From: CAYWNA01 sp964459305
GTDB taxonomy: Bacteria > Planctomycetota > Planctomycetia > Pirellulales > Pirellulaceae
NCBI GenBank assembly: GCA_964459305.1
Contig: CAYWNA010000049.1
Span: 1-62,215, forward strand
Length of the DNA stretch: 62,215 nucleotides
Direction of reading: 5' to 3'
This document shows, in pieces, positions 17,455 to 26,038 of the stretch (its first letter is position 1; every line of letters begins with the position of its first letter). Below the pieces are notes generated by a model. That model ran no database searches, was not told the DNA's origin, and worked only from the letters and a program-made list of their open reading frames with translations. The translations under genes and the position numbers were made by a program.

Positions 17455-20286
17455 ATGCAGTTGAAATATTTTGCTTTGGTCTTGCTGGCCACAGGCACGG
17501 TGTCTGCAAAGGAGATCCATGTTTCTCCACGGAATACGGTTGCGCTCGGAAGGGCAAAGGCCGGCGACACGGTCTGGTTCAAGGGTGGCCGCTATGCCGA
17601 ACCTGTTGAATTCCAAGGTTTGGCTGGGACGGCGGATAAGCCGATCACGCTGACCACCGCGCCGGGCGAAAAGGTAGTGTTCGATGGCACCGACGTACTT
17701 TCCGACGATTGGAAGGTGGTAACCCCCGATTCGCCGGAAGGAAAACTGATCCAGCCAGCGCAGTGGCAGCGGATGCGGGGCAAGCTCTATTGCCTGAAGC
17801 TGGACAAACCCATCTATGCGCTCGTCTATGACGGACGACTAATGAGCGATGCACGCTGGCCAAACGCTCGCTGGGAAGATCCCTGGCGACTGGACCGCTA
17901 CATGGTGCTGCGGAAAGCAGGGCCGGGAAGCAAGCCCGGCGAGATTCATGACGGCCTGCCAACAGAGAACACGCTCCAAGAGTCAAAATGCTGGATTCAT
18001 TACGATCGTGGCCAGCTCAAGCAACGCAAGGAGACGCTGGCCGATACCGGGCTCGACTTCACCGGATCATCCGTGTTGTTGAGCTGCTTCTGGGCCAGCT
18101 TCGGAACTCGGATTACGGAACACGCGGCAGGACAAGACCACTTTCAGTTCGACACCGCATTCAACGGCAGCGGCGGCCTGCAGAAAGAAGCGGTTGGTTA
18201 CGTCATCGATCGGGTTGCATGGGATGATCCAGGCAAGTTCAAGAGGAGCAGCCACGGTAGCGTGCACTTCTTTCTGATGGGGCTGCCCGCGCTCGACATT
18301 CCGGAAGAGTGGTTCTATCACCAGGCAAGTAAGACGCTCTTTTTCGTAGCCCCCGATGGAAAGCAACCGGAGGCGGGAAAAGCCCGCGGTAAACGCCGGG
18401 ACTATGCGATTACGATTGAGAATTCCTCTCATGTCCACTTGAAGGGTTTCGAATTCTCCGGCGCCGCGGCGCTGTTACGAAGCTGTACGAACAGCCGAAT
18501 CGAGGACTGTAACTTCCGCTTCTCGGCCCACAATAAGTTTGCCATCGGCAACTACGACATGCCGGTTACAACGGAGATTCAGAATGCACGCAGTAAGAAA
18601 GCCGGGAACAAACAGTATGGAAACGCCCTGATCAATTGCCGGTTTGAATACCTGGACGGCAATGCCTTTAAGGGCAGCAGCACCGGGTTGACGGTCGACA
18701 ACGTACGCATCTATCAGACCCAGATGACGACGCTCGGTAACGATTCGCGATCCGCCAGCTTTGATGAACCGTTGTTGGTACGTCGCATCACGATCAGCGA
18801 TGTTGGGGCCTCAGTGGGTATCAAGGGAGGCGGCATCGATTCGGTCTACGAGTTGAACAACATCACGCGTATCGGAGGTCTGCAGTACGACGGCGCGAGC
18901 CTGCAGATGGGCGGTACCGAGCAGAAGATCTACCGCTGGAACTGGTCACATGATCATCCGAAGTTCTCGTACCGGTTTGACACGCCTCACGGCGGCCCCG
19001 AAGCTACGCATGGAGAGATGAGTTTCAACGTAGCCTGGAACACGCCCGGCGGCTACATGGTCAAGGGGGACGAGCACCTCGTCCAGAACAACCTCTTGTT
19101 GGGCGACGGCGCATTCGTTTACCTGTTCAATCTCCCAGAATGGGCCAGCATCAACGACAACAGCCTTGCGGCAAACAATGCGGTGCCCGGTTTCTTCGCC
19201 GACCGTCGAAAAGGCAAGGCGAAGATGCTTGCCACGCTCAAGAACAACACCACCGGTTCGATCGAGCAGCATCTCCGAGACCCGGCCAACCTCGATTTCC
19301 GACTGAAGAAAGACAGTCCGCTGGTGGATGCCGGTACGGTTGTGCGGCCGGAAGAGGTACCGTGGAAGACGAGCCCGATCACTAGAAACCCGCAAGTCGT
19401 CGGCAAGGCGCCGGACATAGGTGCCTACGAATACGGCGCGTCGTCCTATTGGATTCCGGGTTTCAAATTCCCGCACGCTTCCACGCCGATCCCGCCGGAC
19501 AAAACCGTAACGGCCAAGCCCGACTGCGACCTCATGTGGCTCGCTGGCTATCAGGCCGACCGTCACGACCTGTACTTTGGCACTTCGGCCGAGGAGGTCG
19601 CCAAGTCGACCCGGCCGACCAAGACATTTCGGGGAGACGCCAACATCTTTGCCCCCGGCCCTCTTGTGCCCGGAAACACCTACTTCTGGCGCATCGACGC
19701 TACGCGCGACGGCGAAACGATCCGAGGCGAAGTCTGGTCATTTACCGTCCAGTCGTTGCCCCAACCCGTATGGAAATGTGCCGGACTAGGGCCGACAAGT
19801 GCCACCAGCCCCGTCGCTACGGAAGATACCGTCTTCTGTATGACCTATTTTGGCGAGCCATCTCTCCTGGCCATTTCGTTGGACTCCCAGGGCGATGTCA
19901 CTGACACCGACAAGGTTGTTTGGCGACATGATCGCGACACACCGTATGTCCCTTCGCCGATCGTGATCGACGACACCTTGTACATTCTCAAGGACAAGAC
20001 GCCGATCCTCACTGGACTGAACGTCCACACTGGTGAAGTCGTCAGTCCCAAACAACGCCTTCGGGGGCTCTCCGGAAAGGTCTACGCTTCACCGGTCGCA
20101 GTCGGCAGGCGTCTCTACTTCACGTGTGGCGGTGGCGAGACTCTGGTGCTCCAGAAGCAAGGCGACGACCTAAAGGAACTCGCTTTGAACGAGCTCAACG
20201 ACTCCTTCCACGCTTCCCCAGCGATCGCCGGCAACCGCATGTACTTGCGAGGGGAGAAACATCTTTACTGCATTGAGGAAAAATAG
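17455..20286 (+). CDS. Parallel beta-helix / FN3-like / PQQ-like secreted protein
   Basis: A 943-residue secreted protein. Its start is taken as ATG 17455 because the earlier in-frame ATG lies in a repeat and the signal peptide MQLKYFALVLLATGTVSA begins here. Residues ~18-670 form a right-handed parallel beta-helix (VSPRNTVALGRAKAGDTVWF, LKGFEFSGAAALLRSCTNSR), the fold of many polysaccharide lyases and GH28-like enzymes. Residues ~690-765 look FN3-like (DLYFGTSAEEV, YFWRIDATRDG), and the C-terminal ~175 residues are PQQ-like propeller sequence. Catalytic residues cannot be assigned; a lyase or hydrolase on the same glycan is plausible. The next gene begins 1 bp after its stop. Confidence 0.78.
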   Translation: MQLKYFALVLLATGTVSAKEIHVSPRNTVALGRAKAGDTVWFKGGRYAEPVEFQGLAGTADKPITLTTAPGEKVVFDGTDVLSDDWKVVTPDSPEGKLIQPAQWQRMRGKLYCLKLDKPIYALVYDGRLMSDARWPNARWEDPWRLDRYMVLRKAGPGSKPGEIHDGLPTENTLQESKCWIHYDRGQLKQRKETLADTGLDFTGSSVLLSCFWASFGTRITEHAAGQDHFQFDTAFNGSGGLQKEAVGYVIDRVAWDDPGKFKRSSHGSVHFFLMGLPALDIPEEWFYHQASKTLFFVAPDGKQPEAGKARGKRRDYAITIENSSHVHLKGFEFSGAAALLRSCTNSRIEDCNFRFSAHNKFAIGNYDMPVTTEIQNARSKKAGNKQYGNALINCRFEYLDGNAFKGSSTGLTVDNVRIYQTQMTTLGNDSRSASFDEPLLVRRITISDVGASVGIKGGGIDSVYELNNITRIGGLQYDGASLQMGGTEQKIYRWNWSHDHPKFSYRFDTPHGGPEATHGEMSFNVAWNTPGGYMVKGDEHLVQNNLLLGDGAFVYLFNLPEWASINDNSLAANNAVPGFFADRRKGKAKMLATLKNNTTGSIEQHLRDPANLDFRLKKDSPLVDAGTVVRPEEVPWKTSPITRNPQVVGKAPDIGAYEYGASSYWIPGFKFPHASTPIPPDKTVTAKPDCDLMWLAGYQADRHDLYFGTSAEEVAKSTRPTKTFRGDANIFAPGPLVPGNTYFWRIDATRDGETIRGEVWSFTVQSLPQPVWKCAGLGPTSATSPVATEDTVFCMTYFGEPSLLAISLDSQGDVTDTDKVVWRHDRDTPYVPSPIVIDDTLYILKDKTPILTGLNVHTGEVVSPKQRLRGLSGKVYASPVAVGRRLYFTCGGGETLVLQKQGDDLKELALNELNDSFHASPAIAGNRMYLRGEKHLYCIEEK

Positions 20287-20287
20287 C

Positions 20288-21517
20288 ATGCTCAACAAAG
20301 CTCTCGTCGGATGGATTGGCGTCGCGGCCATCGTCGCTGGGGCGTCAATATCGTCGTTTGCGCAGGACGCCGGTCGTGCCGGACCATCGCCGGCTGAATC
20401 GCCTGCGGAGAATCCGACCGACCGGCCGATGAGTGCCGCCATGCGACGACACGTGGTCGACGACAGCGAAAACGAACTCTACACGCGTTTTCGATACAGC
20501 CCGGTCAAGGGTCTCGGCTACGAACCGGGAGTCAACCGCCGCGATCCAAGTTCGATCATCAAAGTAGGCGATCTGTACTACGTGTGGTACACGCACTGCA
20601 CCGACCCCAAGTACAAATGGCTGAACGCCGACATCTGGTATGCCACCAGCCCCGACGGAGTGAACTGGACCGAACGCGGTCCCGCGGTCCAACGCGGCCC
20701 CAGAGGATCCTGGGATGACTTCAGTGTTTTCACCACCAATACCCTTGTGGCCGATGGCAAGTATTACCTCTGCTACCAGGCTCGCACGTTTGCCAGCCGT
20801 CGAAACGTAGTTGGCATGGCCAAGGCCGAATCGCCGGATGGACCTTGGGTGAAGTTGGCTGATCCGATTCTGAGAACAACACCCGATGGCAAACTCAAAG
20901 AGCTGCCGGGTGGCTACGCGAATTGGGCCCAATTCGAAGAGAAAGGCTCCTGGGACAGCGGCGCGGTACACGATCCCGGTATCCTTCCGCGGTTCGGCAA
21001 GTATTGGCTGTATTACAAAGGCCATCAGATCGGCGGCAAGATGGCCGCCGATTCGAAGTGGGGCGTGGCCGTGGCCGACCATCCGGAAGGCCCCTACACG
21101 AAGAGCCCGCTCAATCCGATCACTAACAGCGGCCACGAGATTTGGGTCTGGCCCTGGAAAAGCGGCATCGCCGCCATCGTGGATTGGGCTGGACCGGAGA
21201 AGGACACCGTTCAGTATTCCGAGGATGGTGTCAATTTCTATGTCGCGGCTTCACTGGAGGACATTCCGCCGGCCGGCGGGGCGTATATCCCGGACAAGTT
21301 CGACGATCCCGAAGACGGCCAAGGCTTCACCTGGGGCCTGTGCCATTACGGCATGAGCGACTGGAACTTCCTACTACGGTTCGAATGTGACCTGCACCGC
21401 GACAGCGAGAAGCAGTTGCAGTGGAAATACTTCAGGCACTACAGCACGGTACGCGACGTGATGGTCGACCCCCAGCGATTTGGCGTTCCGCCGGAAGCCC
21501 TGAGACGTAAACGGTAG
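20288..21517 (+). CDS. GH117-type glycoside hydrolase, paralog 2
   Basis: A 409-residue secreted GH117-type enzyme. The signal peptide (MLNKALVGWIG ... SFAQDAG) is almost the same as in the paralog at 30653. SAAMRR fits the SxAxxR dimer-arm motif; RRDPSSI (Asp86), AVHDPGI (Asp ~229) and SGHEIWVWP (His283-Glu284) mark the propeller active site. The ATG lies 1 bp after the previous stop, and GAGG in the end of that gene serves as the ribosome site, so translation is coupled. Expected activity is exo-release of 3,6-anhydro-L-galactose or a related anhydro/L-sugar. Confidence 0.85.
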   Translation: MLNKALVGWIGVAAIVAGASISSFAQDAGRAGPSPAESPAENPTDRPMSAAMRRHVVDDSENELYTRFRYSPVKGLGYEPGVNRRDPSSIIKVGDLYYVWYTHCTDPKYKWLNADIWYATSPDGVNWTERGPAVQRGPRGSWDDFSVFTTNTLVADGKYYLCYQARTFASRRNVVGMAKAESPDGPWVKLADPILRTTPDGKLKELPGGYANWAQFEEKGSWDSGAVHDPGILPRFGKYWLYYKGHQIGGKMAADSKWGVAVADHPEGPYTKSPLNPITNSGHEIWVWPWKSGIAAIVDWAGPEKDTVQYSEDGVNFYVAASLEDIPPAGGAYIPDKFDDPEDGQGFTWGLCHYGMSDWNFLLRFECDLHRDSEKQLQWKYFRHYSTVRDVMVDPQRFGVPPEALRRKR

Positions 21518-21551
21518 GGCCCCGTCGGGCACTTCCCAAGGAGACTACAGC

Positions 21552-24500
21552 ATGAGATTTCGCACTGAATTGTCAACGATTAGTCTGCTTCTTCTCGGCG
21601 GATTCGTGCCTGCTGCTGAGACGGCTCAAGCCGGCAAAGGACTCGATATACTCCACAGTACCGAAACAGCCGGTGGGCTGGTCGTCCACATCGGGTGCGG
21701 CGACGGCCAACTGACGGCCAAACTGTGTCCCAATGACCGGTACCTCGTTCACGGCTTGGACGCCGACGCAACCAACGTCGAGTCGGCCCGCCGCCGCATT
21801 CATGCGCTTGGACTGTACGGAAAGGTATCCGTCGAACAGTTCTCCGGCCAGCGTCTGCCGTATGCCGACAACCTGGTGAATCTGATCGTGATGCAGGATG
21901 CAGGATGCGAGATACGAAATGAAGAGATCATGCGTGTCTTGGCCCCAGGCGGCGTGGTGTTTTTCCTCAATCGGCAATCGGCAATCGAAAATCGCAAATT
22001 GACTAAGCCTTGGCCGGAGGAAATCGACGAGTGGACTCACTTCCGGTATTCGCCCGAAGGCAACATGGTTTCCCACGACGAGCTTGTAGGCCCGCCGAAA
22101 CGCCTGCAGTGGGTATCGGGCCCGATCTTCCAGCGCCATCACGGTATCGAACCGAGCATTACGGCTGCCGTCACCTCGGGAGGACGCATCTTCTACATCA
22201 TCGACGAGGCCCCGCTTGGCTTCACGGGCATGCCCGGCCAGTGGCGACTGGTGGCCCGTGACGCGTTCAATGGTGTGCTGCTGTGGAAACGCGATATGAG
22301 CGATTGGGGATCTCGCGCATGGAGCTATTGGACCGAGAGCCACGCGGCGCGGTTCAACCATCCGCTGCACGTTCGCAAACGTCTCGTCGCCAAGGCGGAT
22401 CGCGTGTACGCAACGCTCGGTTTCAACAGCCCCATCACGGCCATGGATGCCGTCACGGGCAAGACCGTCATGACTTACGAAGGGACCGACTATGCCGACG
22501 AGTTCGTGCTGCACGAGGGCGTCCTCTACGTGGCGGTCAACGACGGTCCGCAACGCCCTTGGCCGGGCAAGGGCGTGCGCCCAGAGCCAACAGGCCAACG
22601 TTCCCAATCGTCCCCAAAACATGTGCGTGCCATCGATGCGGCTACGGGCAAGGGTATATGGGACGCTAGTCCGTTCGTAGGAAGCGCAGCCAAGATCGAC
22701 CGCATGGCCTCGATGCGGCACCTGAACCTGACGGTTGCAGAGAAAGGCGTCTTCTTGATCGATGATCGCCACGTCGTCGGTCTGAATAGCGAGACCGGCG
22801 AGGAGATGTGGCGCATCGATCGCCTCATATTACCAACGCCCTCGGAAAAGGAAGTGAACGTCGGCAACCTCTATCACCTGCTGGCAAGCGAAAATGTCCA
22901 CACGGTCGTCTACCACGATGGTCGCTTGTTTGTATTGCACTTGCCCACCGACCGCACGATGAAACATCGACTGCCAGCCATTCTGCAGGCACTTGATCCG
23001 GCGACCGGCCAGGAACTGTGGCGCTACGACAAGGCAACGCCGATCGCCTACATCGAGTGGCCCGATGTGTTCGCAATCGGCGACACCGTATGGCTGCCCG
23101 ACCGCAAGGCGATGACCCTGATCGGGCTGGACACGGCCACCGGCGATGAGAAGGTGGTGCACTCTATCGAGAAGGCTCTGAAAGTCGGTCACCATCATCG
23201 CTGCTATCCGAACCATGCCTCGGTGAACTTCGCGATACTCGGCCGGCGCGGCGCCGAGTTTGTCGACCTCAAGACCGGCGAACTCACACTGCATCACTGG
23301 TTGCGAACAGGTTGCCGGTCGGGCCACGTGCTGGGCAACGGGTTGTTCTATCGTCCACCCGACCACTGCCAGTGCTACATGCAATTCCAACCCCGCGGTT
23401 TTCTGGCGATGTCTTCCGGCAAAGCCCCGCTCACACAACCGACCTCCGATTCCCGCCTAATCAAAGGTCCCGCCTATTCTTCACTTCCTCTCCCACAGGG
23501 AGAGGGTCGGGGTGGGGGGGCAACGGGCGGAGACCCTCACCCGGCGACTTCGTCGCCGACCTCTCCCCAAGGGAGAGGTGAAGATTGGCCCACATACCGC
23601 CACGACGCGATGCGAAGCGCCATGGCCACGAGCCCCATTCCTTCGAATCCCAAGCCGTCGTGGAAGGTGAATCTGACGGGCGAGCCTACCGCACCGACTG
23701 TGGCTGGTGGCAAGGTCTTCGTGGCGTCGGTAGAGACACACCAGATCATCGCGATCGACGCCGCAACGGGTGAGAAGGCTTGGTCGTTTACGGCCGGAGG
23801 ACGCATCGATTCACCGCCCACAGCATGGCGCGGATATGTGCTGTTTGGCTGCCGGGACGGACGAGTGTACTGCTTGAGGGCGAGCGACGGCGCGCTGGCA
23901 TGGCGGTTCAACGCTGCGCCCGAGGACCGCCGCATCGTCGCCTTCGGACAAATCGAAAGCTCCTGGCCCGTCAGCGGCAGTGTCCTGGTAGCCGGCGGCA
24001 CGGCGTACCTTGTCGCGGGGCGAACGTCCATGCTCGACAGTGGAGTCTATGCCTACTCGCTGGACGTGGCCACCGGCAAGGTTCTCGACACGCAGCGTAC
24101 TCACGAGATCCAAACGGAAACCAAAACCACCGGGAAACTGCCGGAGGGCGCGTTGTCTGACATTCTGACGACCGATGGCGAGAGCGTATATTTGCGCAAA
24201 CGGAAGCTCGATTTGTCACCGCCGGTGAAAGACGTGGTTCCCCGCGAGCTGGCGGCGACACGGCCGACGCTGGTAGCGGATGGCGGATTCGCCAACCAAC
24301 GTTGGTTTCACCGGGCGTTCTGGCAATTCAGTTCCGGTGTCGCCAGGGCCAAGGGCAACCTGATTACATTTGACGATACGCGAGCCTATGTTGCCGCGGC
24401 CAATTTTCCCGGCGGTCCCAACCAGACGTTTCACATTCCCTCCGGTGGTTTGACCAGCCGCATCGCGGGCCTCGACGGGGATGGGCCTCGTTGGTTGGCA

Positions 24501-24911
24501 AATCCCAATCTGCAGGTTGGCGGAACCGTGCTCTTCGCAACGAAATCGAAAACCGACAAAGACGTTGCGGAAATACCTGATCCCAGGGGAACTCGCTACA
24601 GTAAATCGACCGTGCGTCCGGCACCGGCTATCTGGCGGCACAATCATTTCCTCGTTTATCCCTGGGCAATGGTTGCCGGCAAGAAGCACCTGGCCGTGGC
24701 GGGACCGCCCGCTGAATTGCAGGCAGACGATCCCTGGGCCGGCTTCGAGGGACGCGCTGGGGGCGAACTCCATATCCTCGACTCCGGAACCGGAAAGCCG
24801 ATCGGAAAATTCAATCTCGACTCGCCTCCCGTCTGGGATGGCATGGCTGTCGCCAACGGGCGGTTGTACCTCGCTCTACAAAATGGTTCGATTTCGTGCT
24901 TCGAGAAGTGA
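21552..24911 (+). CDS. Exported methyltransferase-like + PQQ-like propeller protein, paralog 2
   Basis: A 1119-residue exported protein. After a signal peptide comes a class I methyltransferase-like domain (~30-150) with an intact glycine motif VVHIGCGDGQLT, an acidic motif-II end VHGLDADATN, LPYADNLVNLIV and a VLAPGGVVFF strand. Two PQQ-like propeller regions follow (~170-620 and ~680-1119), with W-motifs such as AIDAATGEKAWSFTAGG and the stretch SPPTAWRGYVLFGCRDGRVY. In-frame repeats interrupt it at residues ~137-149 (caatcgg iterons) and ~642-677 (a 105-bp palindrome encoding a Gly/Pro-rich linker). AAGGAG precedes the ATG. SAM is not expected outside the cytoplasm, so the Rossmann part may bind something else. 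Function unknown. Confidence 0.8.
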   Translation: MRFRTELSTISLLLLGGFVPAAETAQAGKGLDILHSTETAGGLVVHIGCGDGQLTAKLCPNDRYLVHGLDADATNVESARRRIHALGLYGKVSVEQFSGQRLPYADNLVNLIVMQDAGCEIRNEEIMRVLAPGGVVFFLNRQSAIENRKLTKPWPEEIDEWTHFRYSPEGNMVSHDELVGPPKRLQWVSGPIFQRHHGIEPSITAAVTSGGRIFYIIDEAPLGFTGMPGQWRLVARDAFNGVLLWKRDMSDWGSRAWSYWTESHAARFNHPLHVRKRLVAKADRVYATLGFNSPITAMDAVTGKTVMTYEGTDYADEFVLHEGVLYVAVNDGPQRPWPGKGVRPEPTGQRSQSSPKHVRAIDAATGKGIWDASPFVGSAAKIDRMASMRHLNLTVAEKGVFLIDDRHVVGLNSETGEEMWRIDRLILPTPSEKEVNVGNLYHLLASENVHTVVYHDGRLFVLHLPTDRTMKHRLPAILQALDPATGQELWRYDKATPIAYIEWPDVFAIGDTVWLPDRKAMTLIGLDTATGDEKVVHSIEKALKVGHHHRCYPNHASVNFAILGRRGAEFVDLKTGELTLHHWLRTGCRSGHVLGNGLFYRPPDHCQCYMQFQPRGFLAMSSGKAPLTQPTSDSRLIKGPAYSSLPLPQGEGRGGGATGGDPHPATSSPTSPQGRGEDWPTYRHDAMRSAMATSPIPSNPKPSWKVNLTGEPTAPTVAGGKVFVASVETHQIIAIDAATGEKAWSFTAGGRIDSPPTAWRGYVLFGCRDGRVYCLRASDGALAWRFNAAPEDRRIVAFGQIESSWPVSGSVLVAGGTAYLVAGRTSMLDSGVYAYSLDVATGKVLDTQRTHEIQTETKTTGKLPEGALSDILTTDGESVYLRKRKLDLSPPVKDVVPRELAATRPTLVADGGFANQRWFHRAFWQFSSGVARAKGNLITFDDTRAYVAAANFPGGPNQTFHIPSGGLTSRIAGLDGDGPRWLANPNLQVGGTVLFATKSKTDKDVAEIPDPRGTRYSKSTVRPAPAIWRHNHFLVYPWAMVAGKKHLAVAGPPAELQADDPWAGFEGRAGGELHILDSGTGKPIGKFNLDSPPVWDGMAVANGRLYLALQNGSISCFEK
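21968..21997. repeat. CAATCGG iterons within the coding region
   Basis: Imperfect tandem copies of caatcgg (caatcggcaatcggcaatcg, then aaaatcgcaaat) occur inside the methyltransferase-like domain and encode NRQSAIENRK. Both paralogs lack this segment at the same place. Confidence 0.6.
23479..23583. repeat. CCTCTCCC/GGGAGAGG palindrome inserted in frame
   Basis: The outer arms cttcact..cctctccc and gggagagg..gtgaag enclose further cctctccc/gggagagg and gggtcgggg/ccctcaccc pairs plus a ggcgact-tcgtcgcc hairpin. The frame stays open, encoding a Ser/Pro/Gly-rich linker between the two propeller regions; the paralog at 26039 has a short non-repeat linker here (KGPAFGKASGRAGAEDWP). Confidence 0.85.
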
Positions 24912-25002
24912 CTTGCGTGGAAAGATGAACATCAACAACCATGTCATTTGAACCGTTACGCGTACTGAATAGCACGTTCACGCATGACAACACGAGTGAC
25001 TC

Positions 25003-25935
25003 ATGAAGGACACCTGCAAATCTCTGGCGATGCTCATGTCGCTGATCGGCCATGCAGTCTCGCCGGCTGGTGACGAGCCGTCTCTCGTTGCGTCATCGAA
25101 CGCGGAAGAGGGCCGTTGGAAGATACCGGCAGAAAAGGAAGACTTCCATATCTTTCTGCTGATGGGACAGTCGAACATGGCGGGCGGGATCAAGGAGCAT
25201 CAGCCGGGCCACCTGCTTCCCGAAGATCAAGTTCCGGTTCCTCATATCGTGCACGTTAGGACTAATGTCGCTAATCCCAGCAAGTACAAATGGCAGCCTT
25301 CCGCACATCCGCTTCACATTCGTCCGGGGCGTCCAAACAGCTTCGGGCTGGGTATCCCTTTTGCCGAAGAGTACTTGAAGAATCATCCCGGCATCACCGT
25401 TGGGTTGCTGCCGACTGCTTATGGGGGCAAGCGTATAGACCTCCTGAAGAAAGGTACCGGCTTGTATCGAGGTTCCATACTGAAGGCCAGATGGGCGGCG
25501 GAGCAGGGAACGTTAAAGGGCGTTCTTTGGCATCAGGGAGAGTCGGACTGCTTCAAAGACGATCGTCCGGACACCTATGAAGGCAAGCTGCACCAACTGA
25601 TTGCCGATGTGAGAGAAGATTTGGGGATGCCGGATCTGCCGTTTATCGTCGGCGACCTGGGCCAGTTGTTCGGAATCGGCGCGAACAATCCTAACCCGGA
25701 CCCGGAAAGGGTCGCAAAAATCAACAAGGTCAGGAACGCCTTGAAAAGCTTGCCGGACAAGGTGAAGAATACGGCCTGTGTTTCAACGGTTGGCCTGACA
25801 TACGTCGATGCCCCCAAGTGCACACATTTCGATCGAGAATCGTATATCATCCTGGGGCAACGTTACTGTGTGGCCTATGAAAAGGTCGTGAATGAGCGAG
25901 TGTCGGAAAAGGAAGACTCCAGAGAAGTCGAGTAG
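25003..25935 (+). CDS. SASA-domain carbohydrate acetylesterase
   Basis: A 310-residue secreted SGNH-like esterase of the sialate-O-acetylesterase/CE6 type. The nucleophile block is LLMGQSNMAGG, oxyanion contributors lie in LLPTAYGGKRID, and WHQGESDCF is the second conserved block of this family. It should remove O-acetyl groups from a glycan before exo-hydrolases act. Its TAG stop is the second to fourth base of a palindromic repeat arm. The signal peptide (MKDTCKSLAMLMSLIGHAV) is short and the ribosome site weak, so an alternative start a few codons downstream is possible. Confidence 0.83.
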   Translation: MKDTCKSLAMLMSLIGHAVSPAGDEPSLVASSNAEEGRWKIPAEKEDFHIFLLMGQSNMAGGIKEHQPGHLLPEDQVPVPHIVHVRTNVANPSKYKWQPSAHPLHIRPGRPNSFGLGIPFAEEYLKNHPGITVGLLPTAYGGKRIDLLKKGTGLYRGSILKARWAAEQGTLKGVLWHQGESDCFKDDRPDTYEGKLHQLIADVREDLGMPDLPFIVGDLGQLFGIGANNPNPDPERVAKINKVRNALKSLPDKVKNTACVSTVGLTYVDAPKCTHFDRESYIILGQRYCVAYEKVVNERVSEKEDSREVE

Positions 25936-25997
25936 GGCCGGTTCCTACCGGCCAGCGTTTGAGCGTCGTCCGATCGGCCGATGGGAACCGGCCCTAC
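25932..25997. repeat. GTAGGGCCGGTTCC palindrome at the esterase stop
   Basis: Arms 25932-25953 and 25976-25997 match at 20 of 22 positions with a 22-bp loop. The esterase stop TAG (25933-25935) lies in the left arm; the right arm ends about 40 bp before the next start codon. Confidence 0.85.
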
Positions 25998-26038
25998 GCC
26001 TACTCGGATACAAACGAGATGAGCAGGAAGGAAAAATC

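Noticed and set aside
21573..22772. 399-codon minus-strand frame
   Set aside because: Antisense to the methyltransferase/PQQ gene, no start context or domain.
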